Source: Caldilineaceae bacterium (GTDB lineage Bacteria > Chloroflexota > Anaerolineae > Caldilineales > Caldilineaceae). Taken from it: a DNA stretch of 64,000 bases. The position numbers were made by a program, and so were the translations under genes. Position 1 is the first letter of the stretch; each line of letters opens with the position of its first letter. The DNA is taken from positions 1-64,000 of the forward strand of contig JADLDO010000024.1 of assembly GCA_020846635.1 (NCBI GenBank). The letters run 5' to 3'. The notes under the pieces are model-generated. The model made no database searches. It was not told the origin of the DNA and saw only the letters and a list, made by a program, of their open reading frames with translations. Shown here one piece after another: positions 58,325-64,000 of the stretch.

Positions 58325-59572
58325 ATGAACATCGGCATTGTTACTACATGGTTCGAACGGGGCGCGGGCTACGTATCGCGTCAATATAAGGAAGTGCTGG
58401 AGCCGGCACACAAGGTGCTAATCTATGCGCGCGGTGGCAGCACTTACGCCCAGAATGACCCAAACTGGCAGGCTCCGTATGTTACATGGGGCAAACGGAT
58501 GCCCAGTGCTTCGGCAACTGTGATTGAGCTGAATGACTTTAGGCGTTGGTTGCTGGAAAACAAGATCGAACTAGTCATCTTTAACGAACAGCTTTCGTGG
58601 CCGCCTGTTCTCTTTTGTAACGATCTCGGCATTCTCACTGGGGCTTATGTAGATTATTACACTGAAGACAGTGTGCCGCTCTTTGCTTGTTATGACTTTT
58701 TGATCTGCAACACGAAACGACATTACGCCGCATTTGATTGGCATCCTCAATGCTGGTATGTTCCCTGGGGTACTGATCTTGAACTCTTCAAACCCACAGC
58801 CCAGCCATCTAGCCATACGGAACTCATCTCTCCTGTACGTTTCTTTCATTCCGGCGGTATGAATCCACGGCGTAAGGGAACAGACCTGCTGATCGAAGCA
58901 TTTGCGGCTCTCGATGGTCATGCCCATCTCACGATTCATGGACAAGTACCGCTGAAGGCTACGCTCCCGGAATTAGGGGAGACTATCGATGCTCTGATGG
59001 ACGCGGGGCGACTTACAAACATTGAGAAAACTGTCTCGGCTCCAGGTCTTTATCATCTGGGTGATGTCTATGTTTATCCAACTCGCTTGGAGGGCATTGG
59101 CCTGACCATTGCAGAGGCATTGGCTTGTGGTCTGCCTGTGATTACAACCGATCAGCCTCCAATGAATGAGTTTGTGCAGGAGCCGGAGAACGGGCGACTG
59201 GTGTCCGTAGAACGGCTGATCGCGCGCGCTGACGGCTATTATTGGCCGCAGAGTTTAGTCAACGTCGACAGCCTGCGAGGGGCTATGCAGTTCTATCTCG
59301 ACCACCCTGATCAACTGGCAACCTACAAAGTTCAAGCTCGTCACTATGCCGAAACATATTTGGATTGGCGTAAGAATGCCCAGTCGCTGTTAACCCATCT
59401 ATGTGCAGTTAAGAAGCGAGCCATTTCTGAAAAGATGGCTGTGAGTGAGCAAGCACTGGCCTATGAGCCCCGGCGCAGACAGCTCTACTACCGGTATCCA
59501 ACTCTATCTTACTATGCAGGGCAAGCTTCTAGACGCTTATCGGGCATACTGAAGGTGTTAAGGCAGAAGTGA
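58325..59572 (+). CDS. GT4-like glycosyltransferase
   Basis: A 415-residue GT-B transferase. The N-domain begins MNIGIVTTWFERGAGYVSRQ; the C-domain has FFHSGGMNPRRKGTDLLIEA, HLGDVYVYPTRLEGIGLTIA and EALACGLPVITTDQPPMNEF, the E-x7-E motif that retains the nucleotide-sugar donor in GT4 retaining enzymes. A basic C-terminus follows. ATG 58325 starts right after a 117-nt AT-rich gap that shows no clear promoter. Specificity unknown. Confidence 0.9.
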   Translation: MNIGIVTTWFERGAGYVSRQYKEVLEPAHKVLIYARGGSTYAQNDPNWQAPYVTWGKRMPSASATVIELNDFRRWLLENKIELVIFNEQLSWPPVLFCNDLGILTGAYVDYYTEDSVPLFACYDFLICNTKRHYAAFDWHPQCWYVPWGTDLELFKPTAQPSSHTELISPVRFFHSGGMNPRRKGTDLLIEAFAALDGHAHLTIHGQVPLKATLPELGETIDALMDAGRLTNIEKTVSAPGLYHLGDVYVYPTRLEGIGLTIAEALACGLPVITTDQPPMNEFVQEPENGRLVSVERLIARADGYYWPQSLVNVDSLRGAMQFYLDHPDQLATYKVQARHYAETYLDWRKNAQSLLTHLCAVKKRAISEKMAVSEQALAYEPRRRQLYYRYPTLSYYAGQASRRLSGILKVLRQK

Positions 59573-59672
59573 TACTGTTTGTCATTTCGCTTCATTGGGT
59601 GCATGCATACGATATCGATCATAAGTTTGAGAACACTCTCTCGATGGATCAAGGAGTTTGTGAGGAACACTC

Positions 59673-60449
59673 GTGAATTTATTCAAGAAAACCGTGAAAA
59701 TGTTACTGCCGAAGCCTCTGCTGGAGAGCTTGGTCGAAGCAGAAGCCAAGATTGCAAGAACGTGGGCCGCGCAGGCACACCGGCATTTGTTAGGGGTGCA
59801 ATGGTCTATGCCACCGCAGCCGGAGCATTTTGACCATCATATTGATCTCTATGATCATTGGCTGCGATCACGCAATCCGATGTGGTTGGAAAGAGGCATT
59901 TTCGGCAGTTTGGTGCTGCGCGGGGGGAGAGTATTAGAACTTGCCTGTGGCGATGGTTTCAATGCGCGCAACTTTTATAGCTTGCGCTCAGAACATGTCC
60001 TTGCCTGCGATTTCAATCCCCAGGCGATACAAACAGCCCGCGCTAAGAACAGCGCGCCAAATGTCGAATTCGTGTTGGCCGATATTCGGACTGACATGCC
60101 GGGCGGTACCTATGAAAACATTGTCTGGGATGCGGCGATTGAGCATTTTACGCCGACTGAGATCCACAAGATTATGGCCGATATGAAATCAAGGCTTGCC
60201 GAACAGGGCATCTTGAGTGGTCATACGATTGTGGAAAGGAGTGATGGCACCAAGTCATTGACTCACCATGAGTATGAATTTCGGAGCAAAGAGGATTTAC
60301 TGCGATTTATCGAGCCACATTTTCAGAATACGGTTGTGTTTGAGACTAAATATCCTGATCGACACAATCTCTATTTTTGGGCTTCCAACGGTACCCTCCC
60401 ATTCGATCCCAACTGGCCTCAGGCCGTTGCTGTCCATAAGCAAAGCTAA
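59673..60449 (+). CDS. Class I SAM-dependent methyltransferase
   Basis: A 258-residue methyltransferase. GRVLELACGDGFNARNFYSL is motif I, VLACDFNPQAIQTARAKNS the second, and FVLADIRTDMPGGTYENIVW with DAAIEHFTPTE the third and fourth, as in Methyltransf_11/25-type enzymes. The N-terminal region with HHIDLYDHWLRSRNPMWLER is often seen in glycan-cluster methyltransferases. GTG 59673 with GAGGAACACTC upstream is the start; an overlapping frame from 59,579 is not real. The next glycosyltransferase begins 6 nt after its stop. Confidence 0.88.
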   Translation: MNLFKKTVKMLLPKPLLESLVEAEAKIARTWAAQAHRHLLGVQWSMPPQPEHFDHHIDLYDHWLRSRNPMWLERGIFGSLVLRGGRVLELACGDGFNARNFYSLRSEHVLACDFNPQAIQTARAKNSAPNVEFVLADIRTDMPGGTYENIVWDAAIEHFTPTEIHKIMADMKSRLAEQGILSGHTIVERSDGTKSLTHHEYEFRSKEDLLRFIEPHFQNTVVFETKYPDRHNLYFWASNGTLPFDPNWPQAVAVHKQS

Positions 60450-60455
60450 TACTAG

Positions 60456-61535
60456 ATGAATCACCGCCATCCACGCGTTACCTTTGGGATGATTGTCCTC
60501 AATGGGGAACCGTTTACCCGCTATAATCTGCGTGCGCTTTATCCCTTGGCCCATCAAATCATCGTTGTCGAGGGCGCGGCCCCTGGCGCGGCAACCATTG
60601 CGACCGCAGACGGACATTCTACGGATGGAACGCTTCAGACCTTGCGCGACTTCAAGCAATTCGAAGATCCAGAGGATAAACTCACGATTGTAACGGCTGA
60701 AGATGCGGGCTATCCCAACGGCTTTTGGCCGGGCGAGAAACATGAGCAGAGCCAAGCCTATGCTCAACGTGCCACCGGCGATTATCTCTGGCAAGTGGAT
60801 GTAGACGAGTTTTACAGACCTGAAGACATGCAGGCAATTCTCGACGCGCTGCAAGCCGACCCTACGATTGCGGCAATCTCGTTTAAGCAGATCCAATTTT
60901 GGGGCGGCTTTTCCTCCTATGTTGACAGTTGGTACTTGCATTTAGACCTTCCCGCCATTCACCGCATCTTCAAGTGGGGCAAAGGTTACCAATACAGCAC
61001 ACATCGCCCGCCGACTGTGCTGACAGCCGAAGGGGTTGACACGCGCACGATCAACTGGCTCTCTGAGGAGGAGATGGCAAGGCGTGGGATCTATCTCTAT
61101 CACTACTCGTTGGTGCTTCCCAAACAGGTGATCGAAAAATGTGAATACTATGGCAAAGCTGCTTGGGCAGAACGGGCCAAAGCGCAAGAGTGGGCGCAGG
61201 AGGTCTTTCTGGCGCTCAAGCATCCATACCGTGTGCATAATGTCTATGACTATCCGGGCTGGCTGGAACGCTTTACGGGCCAGCATCCGCCGGTCATCGA
61301 AGCATTGCAGCGCGATCTACGCTCTGGAGAGCTTGGGCTTGAGCTGCGGCAGACGGATGATATAGAGGCTCTCCTAGCATCGCGCCGCTATCAGTTAGGG
61401 CGTTGGGCGCTTAAGGTGATGGCTCCGTGGGGGCGCTATCTCACGCCCGCGCTCTGGCGTTACCGGCTCAAGGGTTTCAGTCAAAACCCTGTTGGCTATC
61501 TCACTCGTATAGGCAAACGGCTGCTGCCGGGCTAG
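60456..61535 (+). CDS. GT2-like glycosyltransferase
   Basis: A 359-residue protein. VTFGMIVLNGEPFTRYNLRA starts a GT-A fold; IIVVEGAAPGA and HSTDGTLQTL give the donor-binding region, and DYLWQVDVDEFYRPEDMQAI carries the DxD-type metal site (DVDEF). The C-terminal third (AKAQEWAQEVFLALKHPYRV) is helical. Such proteins transfer sugars to the growing chain on the inner membrane face. It lies between two other cluster genes on the same strand. Confidence 0.88.
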   Translation: MNHRHPRVTFGMIVLNGEPFTRYNLRALYPLAHQIIVVEGAAPGAATIATADGHSTDGTLQTLRDFKQFEDPEDKLTIVTAEDAGYPNGFWPGEKHEQSQAYAQRATGDYLWQVDVDEFYRPEDMQAILDALQADPTIAAISFKQIQFWGGFSSYVDSWYLHLDLPAIHRIFKWGKGYQYSTHRPPTVLTAEGVDTRTINWLSEEEMARRGIYLYHYSLVLPKQVIEKCEYYGKAAWAERAKAQEWAQEVFLALKHPYRVHNVYDYPGWLERFTGQHPPVIEALQRDLRSGELGLELRQTDDIEALLASRRYQLGRWALKVMAPWGRYLTPALWRYRLKGFSQNPVGYLTRIGKRLLPG

Positions 61536-61621
61536 CCTCAGCGTACCGATTCTACCAACACCCCGGCGTGGGCGTCGCATCCACCTTGCCCACTTTACTC
61601 ACTTGACCATTGGCATCCTAC

Positions 61622-62893
61622 ATGACGGAAATTCGTCCTCTCCTGGTAAGCTATCATGATATTGAAGGCGGCGCAGCACGCGCTGCCTACCGCCTCCACA
61701 CCGGATTGCAGCAGCAAGGGATCGACTCGAAAATGCTTGTGGGGCACAAGAGCAGCCGCGATCCGTCGGTCATGCTGCCCTGGCCGTACCGATCCACGCT
61801 GCTTCGCAAGATCCTCGTCAAACTGGATCGATTGCCAAAGCGCCTCTATCGAAACGCGCTGCCAACCACCTGGAGTAACAATCTGCTGCCAACGCTCAGC
61901 AGCGATCTCCTGAACCGTGGTGAGCATACGCTCGTCCATCTGCATTGGGTCGGGTTTGGCTTCGTGCCGATTACCACCCTGGAGAAGATCCACAAACCGC
62001 TGGTGTGGACGCTGCATGATATGTGGCCCCTGACCGGCGGGTGCCATTACAGTGGGGAATGCACGAAGTACACGACCCATTGTGGGGCCTGCCCGCAATT
62101 GGTTTCTGCTCGCGACCGAGACCTCAGCCATTGGGTGTGGCAGACCAAGCAGAGCCATTGGCAGCCTCTCAACTTTACAGTGGTGACGCCAAGCCGCTGG
62201 CTTGCTGATTGCGCCCGCCAAAGTACGCTTTTTCACCGGCAGCGCATCGAAGTGATTCCGAATGGGCTTGATACCACCATCTACCGTCCTCTTGCCAGGG
62301 CCGAGGCGCGCGCACAGCTAGGATTGCCACAAGAGGCAAAGCTGCTGCTTTTTGGGGCGATGAACAGTACGGCAGATCGGCGCAAAGGCTATCATCTGCT
62401 GCTCCCCGCCCTGCATCGTCTCGCCCACGAGCAGACCCTTGCCGATCTCCAGTTGGTGGTAGTGGGCGCCGACCGCTCAGACGATGCGGCGATGCCTCCC
62501 ATACCGATTCACTACACCGGGTACGTCACCGATGAACACAAGTTGGCCGCGCTCTATGCAGCCGCCGATCTCTTTGTGGCTCCCTCGCTTGAAGATAACT
62601 TGCCCAATACGGTCATGGAGGCACTCGCTTGTGGAACCCCTTCTGTGGCCTTTAGGATTGGGGGGGTGCCCGATATGATCGAGCATCAAGGCAATGGCTA
62701 TTTAGCCGCGCCCTTTGAGGTGGATGACCTGGCAAGAGGCATGGCGTGGGTCTTGGCAGACGACGAGCGACATCGAAAACTTGCCCAGCGCGCCCGCGCC
62801 AGGGTCATGGAGGAATTCACGCTGCGCCATTCCGCCGCACAGTACCAGGCGCTCTACAGCGAACTACTGCAAGAGTGGGCGGATGGAGATTAA
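61622..62893 (+). CDS. GT4-like glycosyltransferase (WcaC/Cps-type)
   Basis: A 423-residue GT-B transferase. EGGAARAAYRLHTGLQQQGI begins the N-domain; LHWVGFGFVPITTLEKIHKP and LVWTLHDMWPLTGGCHYSGE are typical of colanic-acid-type WcaC/WcaL enzymes, with a CxxC-bearing loop (CTKYTTHCGACPQL). The C-domain has RRKGYHLLLPALHRLAHEQT, LFVAPSLEDNLPNTVMEALA and CGTPSVAFRIGGVPDMIEHQ, the nucleotide-sugar-holding glutamate motif. ATG 61622 is chosen over a TTG four codons upstream. The gap of 174 nt to wecB shows no gene. Confidence 0.91.
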   Translation: MTEIRPLLVSYHDIEGGAARAAYRLHTGLQQQGIDSKMLVGHKSSRDPSVMLPWPYRSTLLRKILVKLDRLPKRLYRNALPTTWSNNLLPTLSSDLLNRGEHTLVHLHWVGFGFVPITTLEKIHKPLVWTLHDMWPLTGGCHYSGECTKYTTHCGACPQLVSARDRDLSHWVWQTKQSHWQPLNFTVVTPSRWLADCARQSTLFHRQRIEVIPNGLDTTIYRPLARAEARAQLGLPQEAKLLLFGAMNSTADRRKGYHLLLPALHRLAHEQTLADLQLVVVGADRSDDAAMPPIPIHYTGYVTDEHKLAALYAAADLFVAPSLEDNLPNTVMEALACGTPSVAFRIGGVPDMIEHQGNGYLAAPFEVDDLARGMAWVLADDERHRKLAQRARARVMEEFTLRHSAAQYQALYSELLQEWADGD

Positions 62894-63067
62894 CCGATTC
62901 GTTGCCTATGCCGGCATGCTTAAAGTTGTCTCTTGTGATAGCATGGTGGCTGTCTTTCGCTCGTTCTCGGTCACGGTCGTGAACCTTCGCCCCAAAATAG
63001 CCGGCTGAGGTCGCCCAGGAGAGATTTTTGAGATGCCACGAAGAAGTAAAAGGGCAGTGTTCGCGTC

Positions 63068-64000
63068 ATGCTGAAGGTACTTTCTATTTTTGGTACACGC
63101 CCGGAAGCCATTAAGATGGCCCCTGTTGTCAAGGAATTGGCAAAGCACCCAGGCCATATTATCAACCGTGTGTGTGTGACCGGGCAGCACCGGCAGATGC
63201 TTGATCAGGTGCTTTCGCTTTTTGAGATTGTGCCGGATCATGATCTCAACATCATGCAGCAGAGCCAATCACCGCTTCAGGTGGCGGCAGCGGTCTTGAC
63301 GGGTCTGGATTCCATCCTCCAGCAGGAACGGCCCGATTGGGTTTTGGTGCAGGGAGATACGACAACGGTGATGGCCGCGGCGATTGCTGCCTTTTATGCG
63401 CGTGTGAAGGTTGGACATGTTGAGGCGGGGCTGCGTTCCTATGACAAGTGGCAGCCTTTCCCAGAGGAGATCAACCGCAGGATTGCGGGCGTTACTGCCG
63501 ATTTGCATTTCGCCCCTACCGAACGATCCCGCCAGAACTTACTGCGCGAAGGCATCCTAGAGGAGCAGATTCGTGTGACGGGCAACCCGGTGATTGATGC
63601 GCTTCAGTGGGTTGCACAACAGCCCTATGTTCCTGGCACTGGGCCATTGCAGGCGATTCCGTGGGAAAAGCGTTTGATCTTGGTCACGGCACACCGGCGC
63701 GAGAATTTCGGCCAGCCGCTTGATGAGATCTGCTGCGCCATTCGCGAGTTGGCCGAGCAGTATCGGGAGGATGTTCACTTTGTCTATCCTGTGCATCTCA
63801 ATCCGAATGTGCAAGGGCCGGTCTATGCGTCGCTGGCTGGTATTCCCAATGTCACCCTGCTGCCTCCGCTGGATTACCTGCCACTCGTCCATTTGATGAA
63901 GCGTTCGACCCTGGTGCTGACCGATTCGGGGGGCATCCAGGAGGAGGCGCCGGGATTGGGGAAGCCGGTCTTGGTACTGCGTGAGACAACGGAGCGCCCC
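63068..64000 (+). CDS. wecB: UDP-N-acetylglucosamine 2-epimerase (non-hydrolysing), cut by window end
   Basis: The first 311 codons of an enzyme usually near 370 residues long; it runs off the right edge. It starts [20 protein letters not shown], the WecB hallmark. Further motifs are [69 protein letters not shown] [11 protein letters not shown], and [20 protein letters not shown] with VLRETTERP. It interconverts UDP-GlcNAc and UDP-ManNAc, providing ManNAc for surface polysaccharide. It fits the glycan locus it closes. Confidence 0.96.
   Translation, partial: MLKVLSIFGTRPEAIKMAPVVKELAKHPGHIINRVCVTGQHRQMLDQVLSLFEIVPDHDLNIMQQSQSPLQVAAAVLTGLDSILQQERPDWVLVQGDTTTVMAAAIAAFYARVKVGHVEAGLRSYDKWQPFPEEINRRIAGVTADLHFAPTERSRQNLLREGILEEQIRVTGNPVIDALQWVAQQPYVPGTGPLQAIPWEKRLILVTAHRRENFGQPLDEICCAIRELAEQYREDVHFVYPVHLNPNVQGPVYASLAGIPNVTLLPPLDYLPLVHLMKRSTLVLTDSGGIQEEAPGLGKPVLVLRETTERP

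Overview
The window looks like a chromosomal segment of a Chloroflexota bacterium (Anaerolineae/Caldilineae-like). This is an inference from gene content and style: multi-domain secreted proteins with Thr/Pro-rich linkers, VanW/G5-type cell wall proteins, an archaeal-like methionyl-tRNA synthetase, deazaflavin-type oxidoreductases and DUF87/HerA ATPases. Most of the window is GC-rich and densely packed. Two stretches are clearly more AT-rich: the left end (1 to about 2,930) and part of the glycan cluster (about 54,770 to 58,300).

Region 1-2,930 is the end of a mobile island. It holds a broken DNA methylase-like gene, a three-gene leftward cassette that includes a GIY-YIG-like nuclease, and an XRE-type regulator sharing a divergent, operator-bearing promoter region with that cassette. 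It ends at a 3' fragment of a tRNA-Arg(CCG) gene, as expected of the distal attachment site of an element inserted into a tRNA gene lying to the left of the window.

Region 3,100-11,550 holds envelope genes: a two-PspC membrane protein, an HD hydrolase, and a compact leftward operon (unknown protein, large CDP-alcohol phosphatidyltransferase, flippase-like membrane protein, secreted protein), then an FkbM methyltransferase. Region 11,900-18,400 is a leftward sugar-acid-type catabolic locus: SDR, enolase-superfamily dehydratase, cupin, then a Tat-lipoprotein binding protein and two Dpp/Opp-type permeases with no ATPase genes beside them. Region 18,600-32,000 carries a deazaflavin oxidoreductase, cytochrome P450, MazG-like hydrolase, metG, a GT-C-type membrane protein, a GNAT enzyme, a VanW protein, a MalF/MalG-type permease pair and a secreted Ig-like protein.

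Region 32,100-51,800 contains a HerA/DUF87 ATPase with a conserved partner gene, a DegT aminotransferase, a GH3-like protein that appears to lack its catalytic residues, signal peptidase I, an AI-2E transporter fused to a HAD phosphatase, a possible caspase-fold protein, a membrane protein with four cyclic-nucleotide-binding domains next to an SH3 lipoprotein with a similar C-terminal domain, tRNA-Leu(CAA), an ECF sigma/anti-sigma pair and mutM. From 52,000 to the right edge is a polysaccharide locus: GDP-fucose-synthase-like epimerase, Wzm/Wzt exporter, glycosyltransferases, methyltransferases and wecB, cut by the window end.

The intergenic spaces are rich in palindromes that fall into at least three dispersed families: CCCTCCCGGAAGC hairpins, GCCCCCTSAACGGGGC elements, and GGATGAAG elements that supply stop codons. 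One case looks like a small palindromic element inserted into another repeat. Several promoters with near-consensus -35/-10 boxes and 16-17 nt spacers can be read directly.
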